Positions 42,980-51,909 of a DNA stretch of 56,597 nucleotides are shown one piece after another. The notes beneath the pieces are model-generated. The model searched no databases. It was not told the DNA's origin and saw nothing but the letters and a program-made list of their open reading frames with translations. This DNA comes from Methylophaga sp. UBA3192 (GTDB lineage Bacteria > Pseudomonadota > Gammaproteobacteria > Nitrosococcales > Methylophagaceae): contig DEXE01000005.1 in assembly GCA_002363955.1 (NCBI GenBank), positions 394 through 56,990 of the forward strand. The letters are read 5' to 3'. Each line of letters opens with the position of its first letter. Positions within the stretch are counted from its first letter, which is position 1. Both the position numbers and the translations under genes were made by a program.

Positions 42980-43882
42980 TCAGTTACTACCACGTTCCCA
43001 AACGTAGATAGTTGACGGTTCCGGTTCCCAAACTTTGGCGTTTTCAATGCCAGGTAAGGTCGTTAATGCCTGATATTCCGACGCCATCGCCACATAGTCA
43101 TCGGTTTCTGCAATGACCGCCGGTTTGCAGGCAACAGGATCACGCACCACTGCAAATCCGTCTTTAGTACCGATGGTAAATGTGTAGAAACCATCTAACT
43201 CTTTTAAAGCGTTTTCCAGGGCTTGATGCAAAGAATCACCCTGTTGCAAACGATAGGTCAGATAACCCGCTGCCACTTCAGTGTCATTCTCGGTATCAAA
43301 ATGAATACCATTGCGTTTCAGTTCCTGACGCATACGGTTGTGGTTAGACAAAGAACCGTTATGCACCAGACACAGATCCATCCCAGTTGAAAACGGATGG
43401 CTTCCCGCCATGGTCACCGCTGATTCAGTCGCCATACGGGTATGGCCAATAATGTGTGAACCTTGCATCTTGTCCAGATTGAACATATTCACAATACGTT
43501 CTGGCAGGCCGACTTCCTTGAGGATTTCAATCGAACTACCGGCACTCATAATCAACACATCCGGATGGTTTTCACGCAGATAGTTCTCGACCAAATCAGC
43601 GTCAGCTTCCACTTTGAAAACAGCAACTTTATTGTTCTGAAACCAATCAACTTTAGTAACCAAGGCTTCTTCAATCGCTTTGGCCAAAGCTTCCCAGTCA
43701 TAATTTTCATCTTCATGACGCAGGGTGAATTTGATACCTGACTCGACGGCATCACCATAAATGGCAAAACCGGCACTATCAGGACCACGTTCTGTCATCG
43801 CAATCATCATTGGGGCAAACAACTCACCCAATCGACTTTGATATTTATCATTTTTTAAGTAAAGACCAACAATTCCACACAT
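42980..43882 (-). CDS. mgsA: N-methylglutamate synthase subunit A (class II amidotransferase)
   Basis: A 300-residue class II glutamine amidotransferase-type protein. Cys2 (MCGIVGLY) is the N-terminal nucleophile, followed by RGPDSAGFAIYG, IGHTRMATES and LVHNGSLSNHNRMR. It would release methylamine (instead of ammonia) from gamma-glutamylmethylamide and channel it to MgsC. It starts 35 bp after gmaS. Confidence 0.93.
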   Translation of the reverse strand: MCGIVGLYLKNDKYQSRLGELFAPMMIAMTERGPDSAGFAIYGDAVESGIKFTLRHEDENYDWEALAKAIEEALVTKVDWFQNNKVAVFKVEADADLVENYLRENHPDVLIMSAGSSIEILKEVGLPERIVNMFNLDKMQGSHIIGHTRMATESAVTMAGSHPFSTGMDLCLVHNGSLSNHNRMRQELKRNGIHFDTENDTEVAAGYLTYRLQQGDSLHQALENALKELDGFYTFTIGTKDGFAVVRDPVACKPAVIAETDDYVAMASEYQALTTLPGIENAKVWEPEPSTIYVWERGSN

Positions 43883-43917
43883 TAGATTTCTCCTAAAAAT
43901 TCTAACTAGTCAGCTGC

Positions 43918-45252
43918 TTAATAAAATTCAGCGTAACGATCAATTTCCCAGTCAGAGACATGCCGCATATATTCCACCCATTCCATGTGTTTCAATTCCA
44001 AAAACTCATTTGCCAGTCCTTCGCCCAAAGCCCCCTTAACGACACTGTCTTTTTCAAGTGCCAGCAATGCTTCATGCAAATTCTGAGGTAAGATATTGAT
44101 ACCTTTTTCTCTCAACTCCATCGGGCTGAGGTCATAAAGGTTGGTGTTGTGACCCTCGCCCGGATCGAGCTCTCTTTCAACACCATCGAGACCTGCAGCA
44201 ATAATCGCCGCCGTGGTCAGGTAAGGATTGCATGAGCCATCCGGTAGTCGCATTTCAATGCGGCCGTAAGGAATACGCACCATGGTAGAGCGATTGTTAT
44301 CGCCATAAGTGATGTAAGCCGGGGCCCAGGTTGCACCCGATAAAGAACGACCTACCACCAGACGTTTGTATGAGTTAACGGTGGGGGCTGCTAAGGCACA
44401 CAATGCCGGGGCATGTGCCAGCAGACCAGCCATAAAATGGTAAGCCATCTTGCTCAGGCCATGTCCGGCCGGATCACTGTCATCATGGAACAGACATTTT
44501 TCACCATCACCAATCGAAATATGCAGATGCATACCATTACCGGGACGGTTACTGAAGGGTTTTGGCATGTAGGTACAAATCATGCCCAATTCATTGGCAA
44601 TCTCACTGGCTGCCATCTTGAACATAATGAAATCATCTGCACTTTTCAGGCAGTCTGCATAGGTATAGTTAATTTCGAACTGACCGTTAGCATCTTCGTG
44701 ATCAATTTGATAAACATCCAGACCGACTTCAATCAATGATTCAGTCAGTTTTTCCAGGAAGACACTCTGACGTGTGATGCCTTTATAGTCATAGCAGGGC
44801 TTCTGCAACGTGTCGCTGTCTTCAAACGGATGAATGTGACCATACTCATCTTTTTTGAGCAGCGAAAATTCAGGTTCAAGACCGGTAAACATCGTCCAAC
44901 CACGGGCTTCAAGTCGCTTTATCTGATTTTTTAATACAACACGAGAATCGAAGTTATAGGGTTCGCCATTGACGTGTCCGTTACAGATAACTCTTGCATA
45001 ACCAGGCTGCCATGGAATAAGTGACAAGGTCGATAAATCACCCATCGCCATGTAATCAGGACCGTTTGGCTGGATACCCATGCCACAGATAGCACCACCG
45101 GCAAAACCCGCACCGGTTTTAATGATGTCTTTAAGATGTGCAGAAGGGACCGATTTAACCTTGGCCACGCCATGAATATCGACAAACTGTGCTAGGACAT
45201 ATTTGACGTTGTTGTCTTTAATAAATTGTTCGGCCTGTTCTAATGTTTTCAT
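43918..45252 (-). CDS. gmaS: Gamma-glutamylmethylamide synthetase (GMAS)
   Basis: A 444-residue protein of the glutamine synthetase fold that joins methylamine to glutamate with ATP. Motifs: FVDIHGVAKVKSVP near the start, GLEPEFSLLK and HEDANGQFEINY for metal and glutamate, RPGNGMHLHIS, and NNRSTMVRIP for nucleotide binding. ATG at 45252 gives a start like known GMAS (MKTLEQAEQF). ATG at 45315 after AAGG would add 21 residues. It lies between mgdD and mgsA, and with them it completes the indirect methylamine pathway. Confidence 0.94.
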   Translation of the reverse strand: MKTLEQAEQFIKDNNVKYVLAQFVDIHGVAKVKSVPSAHLKDIIKTGAGFAGGAICGMGIQPNGPDYMAMGDLSTLSLIPWQPGYARVICNGHVNGEPYNFDSRVVLKNQIKRLEARGWTMFTGLEPEFSLLKKDEYGHIHPFEDSDTLQKPCYDYKGITRQSVFLEKLTESLIEVGLDVYQIDHEDANGQFEINYTYADCLKSADDFIMFKMAASEIANELGMICTYMPKPFSNRPGNGMHLHISIGDGEKCLFHDDSDPAGHGLSKMAYHFMAGLLAHAPALCALAAPTVNSYKRLVVGRSLSGATWAPAYITYGDNNRSTMVRIPYGRIEMRLPDGSCNPYLTTAAIIAAGLDGVERELDPGEGHNTNLYDLSPMELREKGINILPQNLHEALLALEKDSVVKGALGEGLANEFLELKHMEWVEYMRHVSDWEIDRYAEFY

Positions 45253-45353
45253 CTCTTTTTGCTCCTGGTTATCGGTGATAGGCTGGCTAGGTTTGGTTTC
45301 AGGTTCATATTTCATAGCTGCCTTCTGGATTGATTTATTCAGCAACGGGTGAC

Positions 45354-46019
45354 TTAATTACTATTGAAAAACTGGTTGAATCCAACCGGTCCGCCGCCTA
45401 ACTCTTTGATAATGTCCAACAGGGTTTCCCACAAATAAACGCCAAAAGTACCATCGCACCAGAGACGCATCAGGGACTGCCCTGCAACTTCCTGTCTGAG
45501 AACAATCACAGAGACACCTGCTATTGAGGTCATCGCCAGTCGATTGTCAGCCAGCATTGGCCCGCTCAGATCAATTGCACATACCTGGGCCAGTAGCTCA
45601 TCAAGCAACTCACCACTCAAAATAAAAGACGCATCATTACGCAGTACAACATGAACGCCATCGCCACTTTGCAACTGTTCACTCAAACCTTTGCATTGCT
45701 GAACACCAATCGGATCTTCCAGCAGGAATTCACTGCTACCCAGGCGCATGACCAGTGTCTCGTCATGACGACTCCAGCTGTTTGCTGAAGCAGGCAATTC
45801 GACACCTTTTGCCTTTAAGGTATCAGCAGCGGCGGGCCCCTTGATAGCAAAACGTGACAAGCAGCTGACATCACAGATCGTCAGTTTTGCCGCATGACGA
45901 CTTTCCACATCCGGATCCGCATAGCGATTCGCAATCGCCATACCGTTGATAAAACCCAATTCAGGTTTCAGAGACGTCTGGGCAAACGCAACTGAACTTT
46001 GTAATACAACATTTTGCAT
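45354..46019 (-). CDS. mgdD: N-methylglutamate dehydrogenase subunit D (SoxG-like gamma)
   Basis: A 221-residue protein like the gamma subunit of heterotetrameric sarcosine oxidase: CDVSCLSRFAIKGPAAADTL, GSSEFLLEDP and a final RLWCDGTFGVYLWETLLDII. It contributes to the THF-binding part of the complex. It starts 11 bp after mgdC, and gmaS follows. Confidence 0.9.
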   Translation of the reverse strand: MQNVVLQSSVAFAQTSLKPELGFINGMAIANRYADPDVESRHAAKLTICDVSCLSRFAIKGPAAADTLKAKGVELPASANSWSRHDETLVMRLGSSEFLLEDPIGVQQCKGLSEQLQSGDGVHVVLRNDASFILSGELLDELLAQVCAIDLSGPMLADNRLAMTSIAGVSVIVLRQEVAGQSLMRLWCDGTFGVYLWETLLDIIKELGGGPVGFNQFFNSN

Positions 46020-46030
46020 ATGCCGACTCC

Positions 46031-48931
46031 TTAACCCTGACTCAAACTTAGAAAAGCGTCTTCTACTACTTCAGCCATTTCCATCCGTCCACTATCAGTG
46101 CGGATGGCAAACTGATTCCCTGCCTTGGCCTGCTCAGGCAGCACAAAGGCGAAGCCAATCACCCGGTTTACATATTCACTGAAAGAAATACTGGTTACCC
46201 GGCCGGCAATCTCGCCATTTTCAATCACCAGATTGCATTCCTTGGGCATTTCACTGAAATTCGTATCCAGGACAAACCTCACCAGTTTTTTCTTTAATGG
46301 TTTTTTCTGCAGGATTTTCAGGCTGCGCTGGCCAATAAAGAAGGGTTTATCCATTGCGACCAATGAATCTGCATGTGCTTCAAACGGATTAGTCAGGCCA
46401 TCAGTGTCATGACTAATTAAATGATGACCCATTTCCAGACGCAGCAGACGCTGAGCATCGGTACCAAATGGCCGGATACCATAGGTTTTTCCCGCATCCA
46501 TAATTTTCTGCCAGACATGTAAACCGGCACTGGACGGGACATGAATTTCAAACGCCAGATCCGAGACAAACGCGACTCGCATCACTCTGGCTTTAACCCC
46601 GGCCACTAATGCTTCCCGATATGCGCCCTGTGGAAACGCCTCATCCAGCAAATCCAGCTCAGTCACTTCACTGAGAATGGAACGGGATGAAGGACCGGCC
46701 AGCGTCATAGCAGACATCACGCCTGTCAGGTTGACCAGCGTGACCTGCATGCCCCAAAGCTGCAGGTTACGTTGCATTTCACGGTAAACCGTGGCGGCAT
46801 TGGATGAGTTGGTAGACACATAAAACTTGTCTTGATCCAGTCGTACCGCTACACCATCATCAACAATGACCCCGGCTTCATCCAGCAACATAGCAATACG
46901 GCTGTTACCGACTTTCTGACTGGCAAATTTGCCGGTATAAAAACGCTCCAGAAACGCAGCAGCATCTTTGCCGAAAACTTCGATTTTGCCCAAAGTACTG
47001 CCATCAATCATGCCAGCGGATTTGCGAACCGCCAGAGCTTCCTGTTGCACAGCCTGCTGGTTGGATATTTTTACGCCTGCAGGCAGATAGTAAGCTGGAC
47101 GCATCCATACACCGGCTTCCATCATCACTGCGCCTTCTTTCACATGCCACTCATGCATGGCAGTCAGACGATGTGGGTGAAAACCACGGCCCCCGAGGTG
47201 ACCAATCGGTGTTGGATGGAAAAATGGTCTTGCCGTCGTTGAACCAATTTTTTCAACGGGTAAATCCCGGATACGCGCCAGAATACGAATGGCATTCATA
47301 TTGGAATGTTTGCCTTGACTTGGCCCCATACCCACTGTGGTAAACCGTTTCATCAACTCAATATTGTCAAAACCTTCCTTCGCCGCATTGATAAAATCCT
47401 TGACCTGGATATCTTCATCAAAATCAACAAAGTTTTTAGCTTTGGGGTGATTCACAATCGGATATGGATGGCTGGGGGAATTACCGCGATGAGCAGTAAC
47501 CTCAACTGGCGAAACAGTCGTTTTACCAAGATAGCGTGATGCTTCAGCCCCTGCCCGTTTGCCATCCAGCATCCGTTGCTCAAGTTCGAATATGCCGTTC
47601 ACTTTACCGGCAGCAAATACACCATCAGGTAATTGATTTGGTACAAACTGCTGAACAGCCTCGTCATAACGCATCTGAGTACCGGCCTGATAAAGCAAAG
47701 CCGCCGCAGGTGCCCAGCCAGCACTCATCGCAACACCATCACAATGCAATACGACTTGCTGATGAAGATCCGCTTCAGCGGTGGCTTCATCATAAGCACA
47801 GACGACAACCGCACTGACACCCATTTTGTCAGATGTCGGCACCACTTCGTAAATACAACTGCCCAGATGCACGGCGATACCCGCCTGTTTGACTTTTGCT
47901 GTCAAATCACCATCAGCACCCGTCTGGCGCATATCAATAACAGCAACTATTTCCACATTGGCAGCAGCCAGATCCAGTGCCGCCCGATAACCATAATCAT
48001 TAGCGGTAACGACTATGCCTTTTGTAAAGGGTTTAACGGAATAACGATTAACAAGACGTTGTGCCGCTGAGCTGAGCATCACACCGGGTAGATCGTTATA
48101 GCGAAATACAGGTGGTTGTTCAAAAACGCCACTGGCCACAATGATCGATCCGGCACGAACTTTCGTTATACCGCGTTTTTCAACAATGGGAACCAGATGG
48201 TCAGTGTAGTAACCACCCGCATAAGCATCCGCAATCACCCGGATATTGGGATGATTGAGCACATTTTCTGTGAGCTGTTTTAACAAAGAACCGGTATTAA
48301 CGTCAGCGGCCATGTCATAGGTCAAACTACCGCCAATTTTGCGATTTTCATCGACCAGAATAACCTGACTGCCAGCATCAGCTGCTTCGAGAGCTGCAGA
48401 TAGTCCTGATGCCCCCGCTCCAACGACCAGCACATCGCAATGTGCATAGCGTTTGGCGCGAGTGATTCGCGGATAGTTAAAATTGACTTTCCCCAGACCA
48501 GCCGCTTTACGGATCTTGTCTTCCCAGAATGGAAACATCCATTTAGGTTTATGGAACGTTTTGTAATAAAAGCCCACCGGCAGAAACGCCGATATCTTGT
48601 CGATATACCGACCTTTATCTTTTAATACACCACCATCGGTATTGACTGCCGTCAGCTGCATACCGTGGGTAACCGGGATCACATCTGCACGTATATTGGT
48701 GTCCTGACCATCGGTCATCAATGCATTGACATCATGATTGGCAAAACTCAATAAACCACGGGCACGGTGATATTTAAAACTGCGACCCAACACTTTAATG
48801 TCTGCAGCCCAAAGTGCACTGCTGATGGTATCGCCTTCATATGCTTCGATTTGTTGGCCTTCATATTCGAAGGTCAAGGGCATATCACGGTTGATCCATT
48901 CATTCTCTTGTTCAGCGATACGCAATGTCAT
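46031..48931 (-). CDS. mgdC: N-methylglutamate dehydrogenase subunit C (SoxA-like alpha)
   Basis: A 966-residue alpha subunit. It starts with a ferredoxin-like fold lacking Fe-S cysteines (LTFEYEGQQIEAYEGDTISS), then a dinucleotide-binding domain (VLVVGAGASGLSAALEAADA), and a C-terminal aminomethyltransferase domain (from about 590, with GKIEVFGKDAAAFLERFYTG). It oxidises N-methylglutamate to glutamate while transferring the C1 group to tetrahydrofolate. Its ATG overlaps the mgdB stop by 4 bp. Length and domain order agree with sarcosine oxidase alpha. Confidence 0.95.
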   Translation of the reverse strand: MTLRIAEQENEWINRDMPLTFEYEGQQIEAYEGDTISSALWAADIKVLGRSFKYHRARGLLSFANHDVNALMTDGQDTNIRADVIPVTHGMQLTAVNTDGGVLKDKGRYIDKISAFLPVGFYYKTFHKPKWMFPFWEDKIRKAAGLGKVNFNYPRITRAKRYAHCDVLVVGAGASGLSAALEAADAGSQVILVDENRKIGGSLTYDMAADVNTGSLLKQLTENVLNHPNIRVIADAYAGGYYTDHLVPIVEKRGITKVRAGSIIVASGVFEQPPVFRYNDLPGVMLSSAAQRLVNRYSVKPFTKGIVVTANDYGYRAALDLAAANVEIVAVIDMRQTGADGDLTAKVKQAGIAVHLGSCIYEVVPTSDKMGVSAVVVCAYDEATAEADLHQQVVLHCDGVAMSAGWAPAAALLYQAGTQMRYDEAVQQFVPNQLPDGVFAAGKVNGIFELEQRMLDGKRAGAEASRYLGKTTVSPVEVTAHRGNSPSHPYPIVNHPKAKNFVDFDEDIQVKDFINAAKEGFDNIELMKRFTTVGMGPSQGKHSNMNAIRILARIRDLPVEKIGSTTARPFFHPTPIGHLGGRGFHPHRLTAMHEWHVKEGAVMMEAGVWMRPAYYLPAGVKISNQQAVQQEALAVRKSAGMIDGSTLGKIEVFGKDAAAFLERFYTGKFASQKVGNSRIAMLLDEAGVIVDDGVAVRLDQDKFYVSTNSSNAATVYREMQRNLQLWGMQVTLVNLTGVMSAMTLAGPSSRSILSEVTELDLLDEAFPQGAYREALVAGVKARVMRVAFVSDLAFEIHVPSSAGLHVWQKIMDAGKTYGIRPFGTDAQRLLRLEMGHHLISHDTDGLTNPFEAHADSLVAMDKPFFIGQRSLKILQKKPLKKKLVRFVLDTNFSEMPKECNLVIENGEIAGRVTSISFSEYVNRVIGFAFVLPEQAKAGNQFAIRTDSGRMEMAEVVEDAFLSLSQG

Positions 48932-49191
48932 GCCTTATTCTCCTGACCGTAAAGATAGGTCCTGCTGACTTTGTCAGTCAGAGTGTTTCTCTCTGCAATA
49001 AACCAGGTGCCACTTGGGCCGTGGTACCACCACTCTTTTTTCAATCCCGGCGCACCATGGCGATGATGCACATAAGTGGCCCACTCTTTATCACTGCAGG
49101 TATCTGCGTCTGGCATCTCTCTGTATTCCCCGCCATAGGTAAATTCACTCACCGGGCGGATGCCGTTAACTGGGCATTGAAGTAATTTCAT
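48928..49191 (-). CDS. mgdB: N-methylglutamate dehydrogenase subunit B (SoxD-like delta)
   Basis: An 87-residue delta subunit: MKLLQCPVNGIRPVSEFTYG, then DTCSDKEWATYVHHR and WWYHGPSGTWFIAER. In sarcosine oxidase four cysteines bind zinc; here only Cys6 and Cys32 remain, the others being Asn and Ser/Gly. I believe this is usual for MgdB proteins. It lies 15 bp after mgdA and overlaps mgdC by 4 bp. Confidence 0.9.
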   Translation of the reverse strand: MKLLQCPVNGIRPVSEFTYGGEYREMPDADTCSDKEWATYVHHRHGAPGLKKEWWYHGPSGTWFIAERNTLTDKVSRTYLYGQENKA

Positions 49192-49206
49192 CTTGCTATC
49201 CCTAAA

Positions 49207-50448
49207 TCAGTGGCCGACCGAGGCTGCGCCTTTTTCACCGGTCAGCTCATAGTCTTCAAATCGTGATAAACGGAATGATCTGATCATATCCGGAGCCATA
49301 TCTCTGGCGATGGTTTCAGCCATGGTCTTGCCGCTTATTGGGGTGGCTTTAAAGCCCCAAGTGCCCCACCCAGCATCGATATAGAAACCTTCCACTTCAG
49401 TTTTGCCCATGATTGGGGCAAAGTCCGGTGTCAGATCCGCCATCCCAGCCCATTGCCGAACCACCTTCACATTACCGAGGAATGGGAACATATCGGTGAT
49501 ATGCGAGGTGAGGCCTTCCACAAAGTCCAGAGATGAGCGGGTTGAATGGATTTCGTATGGATCCAGTGAAGACCCCATAACCAATTCACCGCGAGAAGAC
49601 TGACTGACATAAACATGTAAGCTGCCTGATACCAGAATCGTATCGAGCCAGGGTTTCATTGGCTCGGTCACACATGCTTGCAACGGATGAATGACAATCG
49701 GCGTTTCCACATCGACCATTTCGCAAATGCGTGGTGTAAAACCGGCAACGGCTGATAACACGCGGTTGGTGCTGATATACCCCTTACTGGTCTGCACGCC
49801 GACTACCTTGCCGCTTTTCACGTCAATCCCCGTCACTTCCGTACTCTGGAAAATCTCTACGCCCATTCGATCAGCCTCTTTGGCATAACCCCAGGCAACA
49901 GCATCGTGACGTGCGACTGAACCCGGCGCGTGATACAACGCACCCAGGATCGGTGCCTGACCACTGCATGAGATATCCAGTTGCGGGCAGGCTTTAGAAA
50001 TCTCATCAGGACCAACCACATAGCTTTCCACGCCAACATGTTTGTTGACTTCAGCACGCCAGCGCATAGTGCGCATAGCGGAATCGGTATGTGCCAAAGT
50101 GAAATGGCCACGGTTGGAATAAAACAGGTTAATGTCGAGCTCTTCAGAAAGATCTTCAAACAACTTAACACTGGCATTGTAGAAGTTGACGCCTTCCGGA
50201 GTCAGATAGTTTGAACGCACAATGGTGGTGTTGCGCCCGGTGTTGCCACCGCCGATATAGCCTTTTTCCAACACCGCGACATTGGTGATGCCATGATCTT
50301 TTGCCAGGTAGTAGGCTGCAGCAAGTCCATGTCCGCCACCGCCGATAATGACCGCATCATAGGTTTTTTTAGGTTCAGTACAGTCCCTGAAAAAACGGGG
50401 TGCCGGATGTTCTCGGCTCAGTGCATATTTCAAAAGTCTTAATGGCAT
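49207..50448 (-). CDS. mgdA: N-methylglutamate dehydrogenase subunit A (SoxB-like beta, FAD)
   Basis: A 413-residue FAD-dependent amine oxidoreductase like sarcosine oxidase beta. The FAD-binding motif is DAVIIGGGGHGLAAAYYLAKD (shortened: GGGGHG at about 37-42), followed by EKGYIGGGNTGRNTTIVRSN where the covalent flavin His of SoxB would lie nearby, and a C-terminal YIDAGWGTWGFKATPISGK. It is the first gene of the eight-gene operon mgdABCD-gmaS-mgsABC. Two TAC-N10-GTA sites lie 35 and 59 bp upstream. Confidence 0.94.
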   Translation of the reverse strand: MPLRLLKYALSREHPAPRFFRDCTEPKKTYDAVIIGGGGHGLAAAYYLAKDHGITNVAVLEKGYIGGGNTGRNTTIVRSNYLTPEGVNFYNASVKLFEDLSEELDINLFYSNRGHFTLAHTDSAMRTMRWRAEVNKHVGVESYVVGPDEISKACPQLDISCSGQAPILGALYHAPGSVARHDAVAWGYAKEADRMGVEIFQSTEVTGIDVKSGKVVGVQTSKGYISTNRVLSAVAGFTPRICEMVDVETPIVIHPLQACVTEPMKPWLDTILVSGSLHVYVSQSSRGELVMGSSLDPYEIHSTRSSLDFVEGLTSHITDMFPFLGNVKVVRQWAGMADLTPDFAPIMGKTEVEGFYIDAGWGTWGFKATPISGKTMAETIARDMAPDMIRSFRLSRFEDYELTGEKGAASVGH

Positions 50449-50482
50449 TTTTGCCCCTCAATAAAATGTTTGCCATCCCATC

Positions 50483-50522
50483 TACTACCTATGGGGTATA
50501 TGGAACTACCACCTTCTAGGTA
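50483..50522. promoter_or_regulatory. Two NarL-type 7-2-7 sites upstream of mgdA
   Basis: TACTACC-TA-TGGGGTA (50483-50498) and TACCACC-TT-CTAGGTA (50507-50522), 24 bp apart start to start. They lie in the intergenic region shared with the divergent cupin regulator. Confidence 0.7.
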
Positions 50523-50529
50523 AACTTTG

Positions 50530-50616
50530 TTTCACTTGATGAAACCTTGAGTTCATTTACTCATGTCGGAAATCGGATGTCAACACCTCTTAGAAACTTT
50601 TTTTCATCTTATGAAT
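50530..50616. promoter_or_regulatory. Paired TTTCA-N5-TGAA dyads, candidate operator of the XRE-cupin regulator
   Basis: TTTCACTTGATGAAA (50530-50544) and TTTCATCTTATGAAT (50602-50616) share the pattern TTTCA-N5-TGAA and are 72 bp apart centre to centre, close to seven helical turns. They lie between mgdA and the regulator gene. Confidence 0.45.
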
Positions 50617-50694
50617 CTTGTTTGCATTATGAGCAAAAAAAATCGTGTATGATCAAGGTTCTATTAATGTAGCAGGTTAGGAGATTTAAACGGC

Positions 50695-51330
50695 GTGAGC
50701 GATAAACAAGAGATGAATGGAATCGAAAACAATACAAAATCACTGGACAAACACCTTGGCAACACGCTGCGCCATCTTCGACTCGATAATGGATTGACGA
50801 TTGCCGAAGTTGCCTCACGGGCCAATCTGAGTCGCGGTATGCTCAGTAAAATTGAAAATGGCCTGACCTCACCGAGTCTGGAAAAACTGGAGCATTTGGC
50901 CAACGCATTAGGTGTTACCCTGTCAAAATTGTTTCATGATTACGATACCCCCAGAGGCGGGGCTCAATATGTGAAGAATGGCGAAGGAATGGAAGTGGTC
51001 CGTCGTGGCACAAAATCCGGACACACTTATCATTTGCTGGCTTATGATCAGGGCCCCAAAAAATTATTCGAACCATTTCTGATCTCGCTGGAAGAAGAAA
51101 GCGAGGTATTTGCCCCGTTTGAACATTCGGGTATCGAATTTATCTTTATGCTGGAAGGCAGGCTTGAATACACGGTCGGTGACGAACGTTATATTCTGAA
51201 TCCGGGCGACTCTCTGACATTCAATGCCGAACAGCCGCATCGTCCGGAAGCTAAATTAAAAATGCCTATCCGCTACCTGGCGATTATTTATTACGATAGC
51301 CTGGATGCGATGGAACACGAGCAGGATTAA
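50695..51330 (+). CDS. XRE-family regulator with C-terminal cupin
   Basis: A 211-residue regulator: an N-terminal helix-turn-helix (about 20-75: LGNTLRHLRLDNGLTIAEVA, SRGMLSKIENGLTSPSLEKL) and a C-terminal cupin (about 110-195: GIEFIFMLEGRLEYTVGDERY, LNPGDSLTF). Proteins of this PuuR/SutR class control amine or amino acid genes with a small ligand bound by the cupin. It diverges from mgdA and probably controls that operon, itself, or both. The start is GTG with AGGAG about 11 nt before it, somewhat far. Confidence 0.9.
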   Translation: MSDKQEMNGIENNTKSLDKHLGNTLRHLRLDNGLTIAEVASRANLSRGMLSKIENGLTSPSLEKLEHLANALGVTLSKLFHDYDTPRGGAQYVKNGEGMEVVRRGTKSGHTYHLLAYDQGPKKLFEPFLISLEEESEVFAPFEHSGIEFIFMLEGRLEYTVGDERYILNPGDSLTFNAEQPHRPEAKLKMPIRYLAIIYYDSLDAMEHEQD

Positions 51331-51384
51331 TGAACCTTTCGGTCTGTGTCTCTTTTATCACCGCTATGGCGTAAGACTACGGTG

Positions 51385-51789
51385 CTAATGATTGACCAAT
51401 AAGCTGGCCATACCCTCAAAGTGCTGCATTAGATTCTGTTTCAGCGCCGGTTCATAATCCAGCCTTTCAATGGCTAATTGCATGGATGCCAGCCAGGCAT
51501 CTTTATGCGCTTCTGTTATATCAACATGGTCATGAATTTGTCGCACATTGGAATGTCCCCACTTCTCGGCATAAAGTTTCGGCCCGCCAAACATACCTGA
51601 GAAAAAATTGAACTGTTCCATGCGCGCATGCGCCATACCATGACCACGCAAATGCAGCAGATGTATCGGCCGACCCACTTCTGTTGTCTCCAATACATCA
51701 CAAAACGTATTCACTAACTTTTCAACGCCTTCAGCCCCTCCCAGGCGATCATATATGGACGTTTTTCTAAGATTTGCTGACGCCTTCAT
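51385..51789 (-). CDS. Truncated haemoglobin, group II (TrHbO-like)
   Basis: A 134-residue 2-on-2 globin: SIYDRLGGAEGVEKLVNTFCD, RMEQFNFFSGMFGGPKLYAE, KWGHSNVRQIHDHVDIT and a final helix with AHKDAWLASM. The globin may bind oxygen or nitric oxide or handle oxidants. ATG at 51789 with AGGAG 7 nt before it is chosen over the longer frame. It stands alone but has a TAC-N10-GTA site 80 bp upstream, the same distance as at tmd, so it seems part of the methylated-amine regulon. Confidence 0.88.
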   Translation of the reverse strand: MKASANLRKTSIYDRLGGAEGVEKLVNTFCDVLETTEVGRPIHLLHLRGHGMAHARMEQFNFFSGMFGGPKLYAEKWGHSNVRQIHDHVDITEAHKDAWLASMQLAIERLDYEPALKQNLMQHFEGMASLLVNH

Positions 51790-51868
51790 AACAGGACTCC
51801 TGGATACTTGTTTAAATATCATTGAGTCTATCCCTGTCTGCCAAAAGAAGTTAATACACAGGACTAAG

Positions 51869-51884
51869 TACTACTTAGAAAGTA
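51869..51884. promoter_or_regulatory. NarL-type 7-2-7 site upstream of the truncated haemoglobin
   Basis: TACTACT-TA-GAAAGTA, 80 bp before the globin ATG. Confidence 0.65.
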
Positions 51885-51909
51885 ATTAGCTGATCCGGCG
51901 ATAAACATT

